Notes: generated from the letters alone by a model not told the origin. A stretch of 64,000 bases of DNA from Clostridium sp. 1001275B_160808_H3 (GCF_015550425.1 NZ_JADNAT010000003.1:124001-188000), one strand, 5' to 3'. Shown: positions 10,089 to 19,306, numbered from the stretch's first letter. A program made the numbers and translations.

Positions 10089-11067
10089 ATAATGAAGTAT
10101 TTTCTGTAAGAAATTTAAAAACTTCAAAAATTAGAGCTACTATTTCTTTATTTTCAAAACCATAAAAATTATGGCCACCAGAATTTAAGCTAAGTAGCTT
10201 TGTATTAACATCTTGATTTTTGAGCTTATTATATAAATCTACAGAATTTGTATATGGAACTAATTCATCATTTTTGCTATGTATTATTAAAGTGCTTGGA
10301 GATGACTCATCCACATAATTGATTGGGCTATATATATCACCTAAAAATGATTTTTCCTTTAACCTTTCTATTTCATCCTTAAATTCTTCATCAGCCACCG
10401 AAAAATCTAATGTAGATAATTCTGTAGGACCAAATATATCAATTAGATAATTAACTTTAGATGGATAACTTGCTAAATCTTTATCTCCAATGAATTCATC
10501 ATCACTTGTATAAGCAGATAGTAAGGATAAATGTGCCCCAGATGATATTCCAAGAAGTCCAATGTCATTAGTGTCAAAATTATATTCATCCTTGTTTTTA
10601 TACACCCATCTTATGGCATCTTTTACATCACTTACAGGGTTTGAGATAGGGGTATCTTCCTTTAATAATTCATAGGATACACTTATTATACTAAATCCTC
10701 TTTTATTGAATGCATTTATTATAGGGTCTAATCCTATTGGAATTCCATTATCGCCATATATCCAACTACCGCCATGTACGTATATAATAACAGGAGAAGG
10801 CTTATTAGTAATATTAGATTTATATATGTCTAAAAACACATCCTCAGATAAACTTTCTTTATATTTTAATCCTCTTACATCCATGGAGGTAGAACAATAA
10901 TAATCAGTTAATTCACTTAAGGTTGCTACACTTTTATTTGAATCTTTTAAATCTTTAATAATATCAAATGTTATTAAAATTGCACCTTTGAAGTAAAAAG
11001 CAATAATTAGGGATGTTGTCATAAATGATACTACAAATAATACTATTAATTTATATATTTTCTTCAA
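10087..11067 (-). CDS. Membrane-anchored alpha/beta hydrolase (esterase/lipase family)
   Basis: 326 aa. Residues 8-36 form an N-terminal hydrophobic segment, most likely an uncleaved anchor, so the enzyme probably faces the outside. The oxyanion motif HGG is at 98-100 (YVHGGSW), the nucleophile elbow GISSG puts the catalytic Ser at 175, the Asp is in NDELVPY and the His in GGHNFYG. This is the layout of the hormone-sensitive-lipase / BD-FAE type carboxylesterases; the natural ester is unknown. Start is TTG with RBS AAGGAGTTG. Monocistronic: converges on pyrE and diverges from the 688-aa gene. Confidence 0.88.
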   Translation of the reverse strand: MKKIYKLIVLFVVSFMTTSLIIAFYFKGAILITFDIIKDLKDSNKSVATLSELTDYYCSTSMDVRGLKYKESLSEDVFLDIYKSNITNKPSPVIIYVHGGSWIYGDNGIPIGLDPIINAFNKRGFSIISVSYELLKEDTPISNPVSDVKDAIRWVYKNKDEYNFDTNDIGLLGISSGAHLSLLSAYTSDDEFIGDKDLASYPSKVNYLIDIFGPTELSTLDFSVADEEFKDEIERLKEKSFLGDIYSPINYVDESSPSTLIIHSKNDELVPYTNSVDLYNKLKNQDVNTKLLSLNSGGHNFYGFENKEIVALIFEVFKFLTENTSL

Positions 11068-11232
11068 AAGATCAACTCCTTATTTTTAAGCTATTAGTAT
11101 TATAGACAATAAATGAAAATAATAATTTAAATTTAGTTATAAATTATCATTTTTATGAATATATTGTATTAGTACTATTAACTTAAATTAAAACAGGGGG
11201 GAGTTGCTTTACATTAGCAGCGGATTTAATAA

Positions 11233-13299
11233 ATGGTAAGTGATTTAGTTAAAGAAGAAGATATTTTAAATACATTAAGCTTTGATTATATATTTGAAAG
11301 TATTATAGAATATTTGAAGGATGATAAAGATTTAATAATTAACAATTGTAGTGAAGAATACCTAATAAATATTTTTCAAGGAATTTTATATAAGCTTTCA
11401 TTTAATGAAGAACAAGTATTAATTTTATACGATGATTATATTAATAAAATTACAGATACAAAATTTATAAAAGATTTAGATAAAAAAGCTATTTATTTAA
11501 ATAGTTCAACTGACTTTGAAAATAATTTAAAAGAACAATTGTTAAGTTTACCAGAAACTACTGGGAAAACAATTATAAGTAAAGTAGAAGTGTTGTCTAG
11601 AAGTATTGATAAAAAGAGTAACCAATTAGTAGATTTAATTAAGTTCTTTACATTAGAAAAGAATAAATCATTATCGCTAATAGAAAAATACAAGACAACT
11701 AAAAAGAAATTAAGCAAGTATGATTCCTTATATAAATATTATAGTATATATAGAATAAAGAAGCCTTTTGAAAAATATAGTTACTTTGAAATAACTAGTT
11801 GTGTTAATAAAATTATTAATTCTGATATAATAAAAAAATATATAAAATATAGAAGATTTATCGATAATAATAAATTTAAAATCATTAAAGAACCAATTAA
11901 TTATGAAATGTTAAATTTAGCAATTTATAAAATTGATGAGTTAAATAAAGATGCGAATTTCAAAGTGCCTTTAAAGTACACTCAATATACAGATGACTTT
12001 ATAGAAACTTTCTCTGTAAACCCTAAGATGCAAAGTGAAGATTTGAAGAACTTAGTTAATATAGTTAACTTAAAATATAATTATAATTTATTAAATCATC
12101 AAAAGAAAAATAAGTTATTAAGTTTATTTACTAAAAGAAAAGATAATATAGATTATGAAAATAATATAAATAAATACTCTAGCATTGAAGCTGATATCAC
12201 AAGAGAGTATGAAGATAATTTAAATAATATGAATTCATATATCAATAAATTAAGCTTTTTGAAGGATATATTAAATAAGAAAGAATTTAATAGCTTATTG
12301 ACTGATCTTATCAAGGGCGAAGATTTAAAGGATGATTTATTACTATATAGAAAGATATTTAATTTATCTTATGAGATGAGAAGTCTGTTAAATCTAATAA
12401 ATGCTCTAAGTGAAATTGAAATTGAATTATTAAGCTATGCTTATAATAATACTGAAGACAAAAAGTATATGGAGGATATTATTATAAATATCCCTAAATT
12501 AAAATTATATTTGGAAATTGAAGAAGAGGAATTGAAATCCGCTGATACTTTAGATAAATATAATGATTTTGAAAAAATATTAAATGAGTTAAATAAAGAT
12601 ATAACAATTAGAAATAGTTTAATACCTAAATCTATAAATTATAAATGGGACAATAAATTAAGAGAAAGACTTCAAATGGTAAAAAATAATATTGAGAAAT
12701 TTGATTTTTCAAATAAAGAAATGATTGAAGGTTTATTTCCATGTATAATTTCCAAAGTAGATGAGTTACAATTAAAGAATATAGGTGAAAACAATATAAG
12801 ATTTAATAAAGTAATTTATATAAGTGAAAAGAACAAACTAGATAATCAAACATTAGAAATAATAAAAAAATTAAGTGAAAATATTATAATATTCTGTGAA
12901 GATAAAATAGATGATTCTATAAATCTTAAAAGTTATACGAATTTAGATATATCAAATATAAATGAATTATTAATCTCTGAAAATTCAAGTGAAAATATTA
13001 TTATTAATGAAATACAAAAATACTTAGAAGGATTAGGATATATAAGCGAAAAGAATGTATGCATAGATAAATTTGATATCAAATTATTAATAAAAGATAA
13101 TAATCTAAATACAATTGCGGCATTAGAAATAGACTCTGAAATTATAAATATTGATTCAACTTATAAATTAAAAGATCTCTATTTAAATAAAGTACTAAAG
13201 GATAAAAATATCAAATTATATAGAGTATGGAGTAGAGATTGGTGGATAAATAAGTCAAAAGAGTTATCTAAATTAGAGGAATTTTTACAAATGAAATAA
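11233..13299 (+). CDS. Large protein with C-terminal Vsr/DUF559-like endonuclease domain
   Basis: 688 aa, Lys/Asn/Ile-rich, mostly helical and with coiled-coil-like stretches in the first ~560 residues, which I do not recognise. The C-terminal ~110 residues fit the REase_MTES_1575/DUF559 branch of the PD-(D/E)xK nucleases: a DIKLLIK strand (Asp615), AALEID (Glu632, Asp634), then KNIKLYRVWSRDWW, the family's hallmark 'R-x-W-S-x-D-W' end. No Walker A, helicase or methylase motif is seen, unlike most long members. The ATG is the first start after an in-frame stop at 11230; its RBS is weak, while a strong GGGGGGAG sits ~28 bases upstream in another frame. A role in DNA repair or defence is inference only. 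Confidence 0.72.
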   Translation: MVSDLVKEEDILNTLSFDYIFESIIEYLKDDKDLIINNCSEEYLINIFQGILYKLSFNEEQVLILYDDYINKITDTKFIKDLDKKAIYLNSSTDFENNLKEQLLSLPETTGKTIISKVEVLSRSIDKKSNQLVDLIKFFTLEKNKSLSLIEKYKTTKKKLSKYDSLYKYYSIYRIKKPFEKYSYFEITSCVNKIINSDIIKKYIKYRRFIDNNKFKIIKEPINYEMLNLAIYKIDELNKDANFKVPLKYTQYTDDFIETFSVNPKMQSEDLKNLVNIVNLKYNYNLLNHQKKNKLLSLFTKRKDNIDYENNINKYSSIEADITREYEDNLNNMNSYINKLSFLKDILNKKEFNSLLTDLIKGEDLKDDLLLYRKIFNLSYEMRSLLNLINALSEIEIELLSYAYNNTEDKKYMEDIIINIPKLKLYLEIEEEELKSADTLDKYNDFEKILNELNKDITIRNSLIPKSINYKWDNKLRERLQMVKNNIEKFDFSNKEMIEGLFPCIISKVDELQLKNIGENNIRFNKVIYISEKNKLDNQTLEIIKKLSENIIIFCEDKIDDSINLKSYTNLDISNINELLISENSSENIIINEIQKYLEGLGYISEKNVCIDKFDIKLLIKDNNLNTIAALEIDSEIINIDSTYKLKDLYLNKVLKDKNIKLYRVWSRDWWINKSKELSKLEEFLQMK

Positions 13300-13303
13300 A
13301 ATA

Positions 13304-13332
13304 TTGACTTCATAAAGTTTATACAATATAAT
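13304..13332 (+). promoter_or_regulatory. Sigma-A type promoter of the queT leader
   Basis: TTGACT (13304-13309), 17-base spacer, TATAAT (13327-13332), just downstream of the preceding stop codon and 18 bases before the preQ1 element. Confidence 0.85.
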
Positions 13333-13350
13333 ATTATAGAAAATTAAATA

Positions 13351-13392
13351 AGACAGTTCGGAAGCCTCCTGTCTATAAACAAAACTACGGTT
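13351..13392 (+). promoter_or_regulatory. preQ1-I riboswitch
   Basis: P1 stem AGACAG/CTGTCT encloses the loop TTCGGAAGCCTC and is followed by the A-rich tail ATAAACAAAACTACGGTT. The tail can pair back into the loop (AGCC with GGTT) to form the H-type pseudoknot of class I preQ1 aptamers, resembling the Thermoanaerobacter-type tail AACAAAAC. The downstream gene is a QueT transporter, the expected regulon member. Two terminator hairpins follow. Confidence 0.85.
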
Positions 13393-13428
13393 ATTAATTG
13401 CAATTTATATTAAGTGTGATTTTATTCG

Positions 13429-13466
13429 TAGAGGGTTCATTTATGTGAGCTCTCTATTTTATTTTT
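13429..13466 (+). terminator. Riboswitch-linked intrinsic terminator 1 (queT leader)
   Basis: 12-bp stem including G-T pairs (13429-13440 with 13445-13456), loop TTAT, then TTTTATTTTT. Lies 37 bases after the preQ1 aptamer, so it is the probable expression platform. Confidence 0.82.
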
Positions 13467-13513
13467 ACATCTATTATTATCGTAATTTTATTTCGTATGT
13501 TTTTATTTTGGAG

Positions 13514-13537
13514 GTGTCTATTTTAGGCACTTTTTTT
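13514..13537 (+). terminator. Second terminator in the queT leader
   Basis: GTGTCTA (13514-13520), loop TTT, TAGGCAC (13524-13530), then seven T. It stands 47 bases before the queT start, so the leader holds two terminators in series. Confidence 0.72.
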
Positions 13538-13583
13538 ATTATTTTTTTAGTAGTGTATAAATAATATTTTGGAGGAGATTACA

Positions 13584-14084
13584 TTGAGAGAAAACGTAAC
13601 TAAAAAATTAGTCAAAGCAGCATTAGTTGCAGCAATTTATGCAGCACTTACAATCGTGTTGGCACCTATAAGCTATGGACCAATACAATTTAGATTATCA
13701 GAGATTTTAGTCTTATTAGCGTTTATAGATCCTTTTTACATAGGTGGATTAACTTTCGGATGTCTTCTAGCAAATATACTAGGTGGATTAGGTATTATGG
13801 ATATAGTATTTGGAACACTAGCAACATTTTTAAGTGTATCTGCAATATCACTTACAGCTAAATATATTAAATCGAAAAACTTAAGTTTAATTATCGGTTC
13901 ATTATGGCCAACTATTTTTAATGGTATTATAGTAGGGTGGATGATAAGTGTTGTTTCTGAATTACCAATGGTAATAACTATGCTACAAGTTGGAATTGGT
14001 GAGTTTGTAGTTGTTACTGTAGTAGGTATACCAGTATTTAAATTAATAGAAAATAAATATAAGGGCAAAATAGCTCTACAATAA
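13584..14084 (+). CDS. queT: Queuosine-precursor transporter, QueT family
   Basis: 166 aa, hydrophobic, about five to six membrane segments. It matches the QueT (DUF988) S-component-like family: PISYGPIQFRLSEILVLLAF near the N-terminus and a conserved GGLGIMDIVFG loop. It probably imports a queuosine precursor such as preQ1 with a shared ECF module encoded elsewhere. The start is taken as TTG 13584 because GGAGGAG (13571-13577) is spaced 6 bases from it; an upstream in-frame TTG at 13569 overlaps that RBS. The preQ1 riboswitch upstream gives feedback control and supports the substrate. Confidence 0.93.
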   Translation: MRENVTKKLVKAALVAAIYAALTIVLAPISYGPIQFRLSEILVLLAFIDPFYIGGLTFGCLLANILGGLGIMDIVFGTLATFLSVSAISLTAKYIKSKNLSLIIGSLWPTIFNGIIVGWMISVVSELPMVITMLQVGIGEFVVVTVVGIPVFKLIENKYKGKIALQ

Positions 14085-14088
14085 ATGA

Positions 14089-14129
14089 TAAGCTTAGATA
14101 CTTTATAGTTGTCTAAGCTTACTTTTTTA
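14089..14129 (+). terminator. Intrinsic terminator of queT
   Basis: TAAGCTTAGA (14089-14098) pairs with TCTAAGCTTA (14112-14121), then CTTTTTTATT. Confidence 0.9.
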
Positions 14130-14175
14130 TTTACAATAGTTATATACTAATAGATAAATAGTTAAGGAGATATGT

Positions 14176-16083
14176 ATGAATTTAATTACATTAGAAAATA
14201 TAACTAAGACTTATAGTGAAAAGATCTTATTAAACAACGTAACATTGAATATAAATGATGGAGATAAAATTGGTTTAATAGGTTTAAATGGAGCAGGAAA
14301 ATCAACATTACTTAAAATATTAACAGGAAGAGATGAATTCTTTGATGGGAAGATAGTAAAAGGGAAAAATATAAGAATAGAATATTTAGCACAAGATACA
14401 AAATATGATGATAATTCTACTATATTAGAACAGATATTTAGAGGAGATACTCCTGAAATGAAACTTTTAATGGAGTATGAAGAGTTACTAGAAAAGGTTA
14501 ATAGTGATGTATCTCTTAATGATAAATTAATAGCACTTCAAAGTAAAATAGATACTATGAATTTATGGGATTTAGAAAGTGATGCTAAAACTATTTTGAC
14601 TAAACTTGGAATAAGTGATTTTAATAAAAAAATGTCAGAGTTATCTGGAGGTCAAAGAAAAAGAGTATTTTTAGCTTCTTCATTAATAACCCCTTGTGAG
14701 CTACTAGTATTAGATGAGCCTACTAACCATCTTGATTCTGAGTCAATAGAGTGGTTAGAGGAGTACTTAAATTCAAGAAAAGGCGCTTTAATAATGATTA
14801 CTCATGATAGGTACTTCTTAGATAGGGTAACAAATAAGATACTAGAACTAGATAGAGGAAACCTTTATTTATATGATGGAAATTATAGTGACTTTCTAGA
14901 GAAAAAAGCTGAAAGATTACAAGTGGAAGCGGCTAAAGAAGAAAAAAGACAAAAGCTTATTTTAAAAGAGTTAAAATGGGTAAGAAGAGGTGCGAAGGCT
15001 AGGACTACTAAACAAAAAGCAAGACTCCAAAGATTTGATGAATTAGTTAATACTGAATATATAACAGTAAATACTGATATAGAAATGCCTTTTATAGGAA
15101 GGAGATTAGGTAAAAAGATAATAGAAATAAATAATATATCTAAAGCATTTGATAATAAAGTTCTAATTAAAGATTTTAATTATATTTTTTCTAAAAACGA
15201 TAGAATAGGTGTAATAGGAAAAAATGGTGCTGGAAAAACTACTTTAATAAATATGATAATTGGTGCGTTAAGACCTGATAGTGGAGAGATAGAAATTGGA
15301 GATACTGTAAGTATAGGCGCTTTCTCACAAGATAATACTCATATGGATTTAAATCAAAGAGCTATAGATTATATAAAAGAAGGTGGGGAAAATATACCAA
15401 CTGAAGATGGGTACAATATAACAGCATCTCAATTAGCTGAAAGATTCCTTTTTGATGGTACGCTTCAATATACTCCAATTGAAAAACTATCAGGTGGAGA
15501 AAGAAGAAGGTTACATTTACTAAGAGTGTTAATGGAATCTCCCAATGTACTTATTCTAGATGAGCCTACAAATGATTTAGATATTGAAACTCTTAAGATA
15601 TTAGAAGACTTTTTAGATGAGTTCTTAGGGGTAGTAATTATAGTATCACATGATAGATATTTCTTAGATAGATTATGTAATAAAATCTTTTCATATGAAG
15701 GTAATGGAATAGTTAAACAATATGTAGGTAATTATAGTGATTATTTAATACATAAGGAATATGAGATAAAGCCTGAGAAATCTCAAACTGAAGTAAAGGA
15801 AAAGAAGTCTAATCAAAAAGAAAATAAAAATGTTTCTTCTAAACCTAAATTTACTTTTAAAGAACAAAAGGAATTTGAAGAAATTTATTCTGTTATAGAT
15901 TCTTTAGAAAATGAACTTACTGTGATAGAAGATAAAATGGCAAAAAATGCTTCGAATTATGGAGCTCTAAATGAACTTATGAAAGAAAAGGAATCTATAG
16001 AAGAGGAACTTTTATTTAAATATGAGAGATTAGAATATTTAGAAGATATTGCTAATAAAATTGAAGAATATAAAAACAGATAA
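14176..16083 (+). CDS. ABC-F family ATPase (Uup-like, with C-terminal coiled coil)
   Basis: 635 aa with two ABC cassettes and no membrane segments, the ABC-F layout of ribosome-associated ATPases. First cassette: Walker A GLNGAGKST near residue 36, signature LSGGQ, Walker B LLVLDEPTNHLD. Second: Walker A GKNGAGKTT near residue 350, signature LSGGE, Walker B VLILDEPTNDLD. The linker between them is Arg/Lys-rich (KWVRRGAKARTTKQKARLQR), and a coiled-coil C-terminal domain follows after about residue 540, which argues for the Uup/YfmR type rather than an antibiotic-resistance type. RBS AAGGAGATAT. Exact cellular role (translation rescue or ribosome assembly) is not readable from sequence. Confidence 0.94.
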   Translation: MNLITLENITKTYSEKILLNNVTLNINDGDKIGLIGLNGAGKSTLLKILTGRDEFFDGKIVKGKNIRIEYLAQDTKYDDNSTILEQIFRGDTPEMKLLMEYEELLEKVNSDVSLNDKLIALQSKIDTMNLWDLESDAKTILTKLGISDFNKKMSELSGGQRKRVFLASSLITPCELLVLDEPTNHLDSESIEWLEEYLNSRKGALIMITHDRYFLDRVTNKILELDRGNLYLYDGNYSDFLEKKAERLQVEAAKEEKRQKLILKELKWVRRGAKARTTKQKARLQRFDELVNTEYITVNTDIEMPFIGRRLGKKIIEINNISKAFDNKVLIKDFNYIFSKNDRIGVIGKNGAGKTTLINMIIGALRPDSGEIEIGDTVSIGAFSQDNTHMDLNQRAIDYIKEGGENIPTEDGYNITASQLAERFLFDGTLQYTPIEKLSGGERRRLHLLRVLMESPNVLILDEPTNDLDIETLKILEDFLDEFLGVVIIVSHDRYFLDRLCNKIFSYEGNGIVKQYVGNYSDYLIHKEYEIKPEKSQTEVKEKKSNQKENKNVSSKPKFTFKEQKEFEEIYSVIDSLENELTVIEDKMAKNASNYGALNELMKEKESIEEELLFKYERLEYLEDIANKIEEYKNR

Positions 16084-16175
16084 ATTTAGAAGCAATAGCT
16101 TTCTCATTTTGCATTATTATAGTATAATATTTGTGTAACAAGACTCACAAATATAATGTGAAAAGGAGAAAAACT

Positions 16176-16646
16176 ATGAAGAAACTTATTAAAAGTTTAA
16201 GTGTTTTATTAGTATCTTTTGTTTTAGTTGGTTGTGGTAGTAAAAGTGCTAATGTAGAATTAAAAGAAGGATTAACTGCTAAAGATGTAGTAGCAAAGGT
16301 TGGAGAAGAAGCACCTCTGCAAATGCCTCAAGAATTCGATGAACAAATGGCTACTGATATAGCTAAATTAAACTTAGATGATGTTGAAGATTATGGTATT
16401 ATTAAAGCAATGGTTATTAACTCTGCGGATGTAGCAGCTGTTGTAAAGGCTAAAGAAGGAAAGGTTGAATCCGTTAAAGCTATTTTACAAGATGTACTTG
16501 ATACAGAAAAAAATAATGCATATTTACCAGATCAAAAAGAAAAGTTAGAAAAAGCTATACTTACTGTAAAAGGTAACTATGTTATATTATTAGTTAATGA
16601 GGATATTAAAGCAGCGGAGAAAGCTGTAAATGAATGTTTTAAATAA
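16176..16646 (+). CDS. DUF4358-type lipoprotein
   Basis: 156 aa from ATG 16176 (RBS AAAAGGAGAAA); an upstream in-frame start at 16131 has no RBS and would spoil the signal peptide. The lipoprotein signal is MKKLIKSLSVLL with lipobox LVGC. The rest matches the small DUF4358 family of Firmicutes, two ferredoxin-like halves with no catalytic residues. Genes of this family frequently neighbour MBOAT/DHHW acyltransferase pairs, exactly as here (MBOAT begins 62 bp downstream), so a role in envelope polymer acylation or its assembly is plausible but unproven. Confidence 0.82.
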   Translation: MKKLIKSLSVLLVSFVLVGCGSKSANVELKEGLTAKDVVAKVGEEAPLQMPQEFDEQMATDIAKLNLDDVEDYGIIKAMVINSADVAAVVKAKEGKVESVKAILQDVLDTEKNNAYLPDQKEKLEKAILTVKGNYVILLVNEDIKAAEKAVNECFK

Positions 16647-16656
16647 GATTAAAATC

Positions 16657-16694
16657 AAAAGCTAGATGAGAAAATTTTCTTATCTAGCTTTTTT
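16657..16694 (+). terminator. Hairpin terminator between DUF4358 and MBOAT genes
   Basis: Near-perfect palindrome running AAAAGCTAGAT (16657-16667) to ATCTAGCTTTTTT (16682-16694), with self-complementary AGAAAATTTTCT in the middle. It ends only 14 bases before the MBOAT start, so read-through would still co-express the three genes. Confidence 0.82.
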
Positions 16695-16708
16695 AGAAAG
16701 GATTTAGT

Positions 16709-18079
16709 ATGGTTTTCAGTAGTCTAATTTTTATATTTAGATTTTTACCTATATTTGTAGGAGTATATTATATAACTCCATATAAATATAAGAATCTTTG
16801 TATACTTATATTTAGTTTATTTTTTTATTCATTTGGAGAGCCTAAGTACTTTCCTATAATGGTTTCATCAATTATTGTTGATTATACAATATCATTATTA
16901 ATTCAAAAGAATTTTAAAAATAGAAGTAAATGCAAAGTTCTATTATTAATATCTATAGTATTTAATATAGGGATTTTAATTTATTTTAAATATTCAAATT
17001 TCTTTATAGAAAATATAAATTTATTGTTTAATTCTTCAATAAGAAAAATTAACTTAGCATTACCACTAGGAATAAGTTTTTATACCTTTCAGACGTTATC
17101 TTATACTATTGATGTGTATAAAGGAAAGGTTGAAGCTGAAAGAAATCTAATAGATTTTGGAGCTTTCGTTTCTTTGTTTCCACAGCTAATAGCAGGTCCA
17201 ATAGTAAAATATAGTGATATAAACAAAGAAATAAAAAATCGTTCTATAACTATGAGTAATTTTGAGTTAGGATTAGAGGAATTTATAATAGGATTATCAA
17301 AAAAGGTATTAATAGCTAATAATATAGGTATGCTTTGGTCTGAAATATCTAGTAAGGAATTAGTTAATATATCAACACCTCTAGCTTGGATTGGTATAAT
17401 ATCTTTTTCATTTCAGATATATTTTGACTTTAGTGGATATTCATCAATGGCTATAGGCCTTGGAAAAATGATAGGGTTTAACTTCCCGAATAATTTTAAT
17501 TTTCCATACATATCTAGGAGTATAACTGAATTTTGGAGAAGGTGGCATATAACTTTAGGTTCCTGGTTTAAAGAATATGTATATATTCCTTTAGGAGGAA
17601 ATAGAGTGAAGAAAAGAAGGGTATTTTTTAATTTATTGATAGTCTGGTTTTTAACTGGATTCTGGCATGGTGCTGAATATACATTTATTTTGTGGGGATT
17701 ATATTTCTTTGTATTACTTTATATAGAGAAAATATTTTTAGAAAAAGTTCTAAAAAAATATGTAATTTTCTCGCATTTATATACCATATTCTTTTTAATA
17801 ATAGGATGGTGTTTATTTGCTATAAGTGATATTACAACTTTAAGTATTTATATAAAAAAGATGTTTGCTATGGATTTTAGAAGTGATTGGATTTACTATA
17901 CTAGAAACTATTTTATAGTTATTATATTATGCATTATTTTTTCAACTCCAATAGTACTAAAAATATATAGTAAGCTGAATAAGGTGATTAAATCAATAAT
18001 TATTGTATTGCTTTTTATAATGTCTGTAGCATATTTAGTAGATAGTAGTTACAATCCCTTTTTGTATTTTAGGTTTTAG
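16709..18079 (+). CDS. MBOAT family membrane O-acyltransferase (AlgI/PatA/DltB-like)
   Basis: 456 aa with about ten to eleven membrane segments. Conserved MBOAT features are the LPLGISFYTFQTLSY segment (119-133), the QLIAGPI motif (159-165), the RRWHITLGSW loop with His280, and the catalytic His320 in LTGFWHGAEYTF. Such proteins pass acetyl groups across the membrane to a partner that modifies alginate, peptidoglycan, teichoic acid or another polymer. The next gene (12 bp away) is the DHHW partner, and a DUF4358 lipoprotein precedes it. Which envelope polymer is acylated cannot be read from the sequence. Confidence 0.93.
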   Translation: MVFSSLIFIFRFLPIFVGVYYITPYKYKNLCILIFSLFFYSFGEPKYFPIMVSSIIVDYTISLLIQKNFKNRSKCKVLLLISIVFNIGILIYFKYSNFFIENINLLFNSSIRKINLALPLGISFYTFQTLSYTIDVYKGKVEAERNLIDFGAFVSLFPQLIAGPIVKYSDINKEIKNRSITMSNFELGLEEFIIGLSKKVLIANNIGMLWSEISSKELVNISTPLAWIGIISFSFQIYFDFSGYSSMAIGLGKMIGFNFPNNFNFPYISRSITEFWRRWHITLGSWFKEYVYIPLGGNRVKKRRVFFNLLIVWFLTGFWHGAEYTFILWGLYFFVLLYIEKIFLEKVLKKYVIFSHLYTIFFLIIGWCLFAISDITTLSIYIKKMFAMDFRSDWIYYTRNYFIVIILCIIFSTPIVLKIYSKLNKVIKSIIIVLLFIMSVAYLVDSSYNPFLYFRF

Positions 18080-18091
18080 TAGGAGGAGAGT

Positions 18092-19219
18092 ATGATTAAA
18101 AAGATAGTAAAGTATCCAATAAGTATATTTGTCTTAATGATAATTATAATTATTACAATATTAGATATAATCAATAGAGATAAAGACTTTTCCAACTTTG
18201 AAAATAGATCCTTAGCTCAAAAGCCTGTATTCTATTTTGACGATTTTCTTAAAGGAAGATTTACTAAAGATTATGAAAGATACATTAATGACCAATTTGT
18301 TTTTAGGGATAAGTGGATAGATTTAAAATCTAGAAGTGAGTTTCTATTAGGTAAGATAGAGAATAATAATATAATTTACGGGGAAAATAATTTTTTGTTT
18401 GAAAAATATCAGAAAATAGATGAAAAAAGTTTAACTAAAAATATTGAATTTCTTTTATCTTTTATAAACAAAACACCTAAAGATAAGGTGAATTTTATGA
18501 TTATTCCAAGTTCATATACTATATATAAGGATTATTTGCCTTATGGAGTAGAGTTAGTAGATCAAGAAACGTATATAAAAGATATATATAATTATTTAAA
18601 TAATTATAATAATATAAATATAATATCAATAATGGATAGCTTGAAGGAGAATAAAGATAAGTATATATATTATAAAACAGATCACCATTGGACCTCATTT
18701 GGAGCATATTTAGCATATAGTGAATTTGTTAAAAATAATAATTTAACTTTAGTTGATATGAGTCATTTTAATAAGAATGAAGTTGATAATTTTTATGGAA
18801 CTTACTTTTCTAAAAGTAAAAACTTTAACGCAGAAAGTGATGTAATAACTTATTATGATTTACCCAATTTAAGTGTATCTATAGATGGAGTGCCTGTTGA
18901 TAATATAAATGATGACTCAAGGTGGAGCAGTAGCGATAAATATTCAGCTTTTTTAAGGGGGAATAATGGATTAACAATAATTCAAAACAATGATATTTAT
19001 AATAATAATAATAAAATATTAGTGTTGAAAGATTCATTTGCTAATTCTTTTATTCAATATATAGTTAATAATTATAAAGAAGTATATGTTGTTGATTTAA
19101 GAAGTTTTATTGGTAGCTTTAATGAGTTTTTTGAAAGTAATAAATTTGATGATATATTAATAATGTATAATTTTATAAATCTTGTTGAAGACGTAAATAT
19201 ATCTAAAATTAAATATTAA
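18092..19219 (+). CDS. DHHW / AlgX-AlgJ-like extracellular acetyltransferase
   Basis: 375 aa with one N-terminal membrane segment (about 9-27), so the catalytic part faces outside. It belongs to the SGNH-like AlgX/AlgJ group named for its DHHW motif, seen at Asp197-Trp200 (KTDHHWTSFGAY); the probable nucleophile Ser is in the C-terminal VLKDSFANSF block, and FRDKW and IIPSS are further family blocks. It would receive acetyl groups from the MBOAT protein 12 bp upstream and place them on a surface polymer. RBS AGGAGGAG. Confidence 0.92.
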   Translation: MIKKIVKYPISIFVLMIIIIITILDIINRDKDFSNFENRSLAQKPVFYFDDFLKGRFTKDYERYINDQFVFRDKWIDLKSRSEFLLGKIENNNIIYGENNFLFEKYQKIDEKSLTKNIEFLLSFINKTPKDKVNFMIIPSSYTIYKDYLPYGVELVDQETYIKDIYNYLNNYNNINIISIMDSLKENKDKYIYYKTDHHWTSFGAYLAYSEFVKNNNLTLVDMSHFNKNEVDNFYGTYFSKSKNFNAESDVITYYDLPNLSVSIDGVPVDNINDDSRWSSSDKYSAFLRGNNGLTIIQNNDIYNNNNKILVLKDSFANSFIQYIVNNYKEVYVVDLRSFIGSFNEFFESNKFDDILIMYNFINLVEDVNISKIKY

Positions 19220-19241
19220 TACATTTAATAACACAACTTTA

Positions 19242-19270
19242 TTGACAATGCTATAAATATTTGATACTCT
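19242..19270 (+). promoter_or_regulatory. Probable promoter of the acetate-type transporter gene
   Basis: Perfect -35 TTGACA (19242-19247), 17-base spacer and a weak -10 TACTCT (19265-19270) preceded by TGA. No terminator is visible between the DHHW gene and this point. Confidence 0.55.
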
Positions 19271-19306
19271 TTTAAAGGTTGATTTATATAAAAATAGGAG
19301 GAAATT

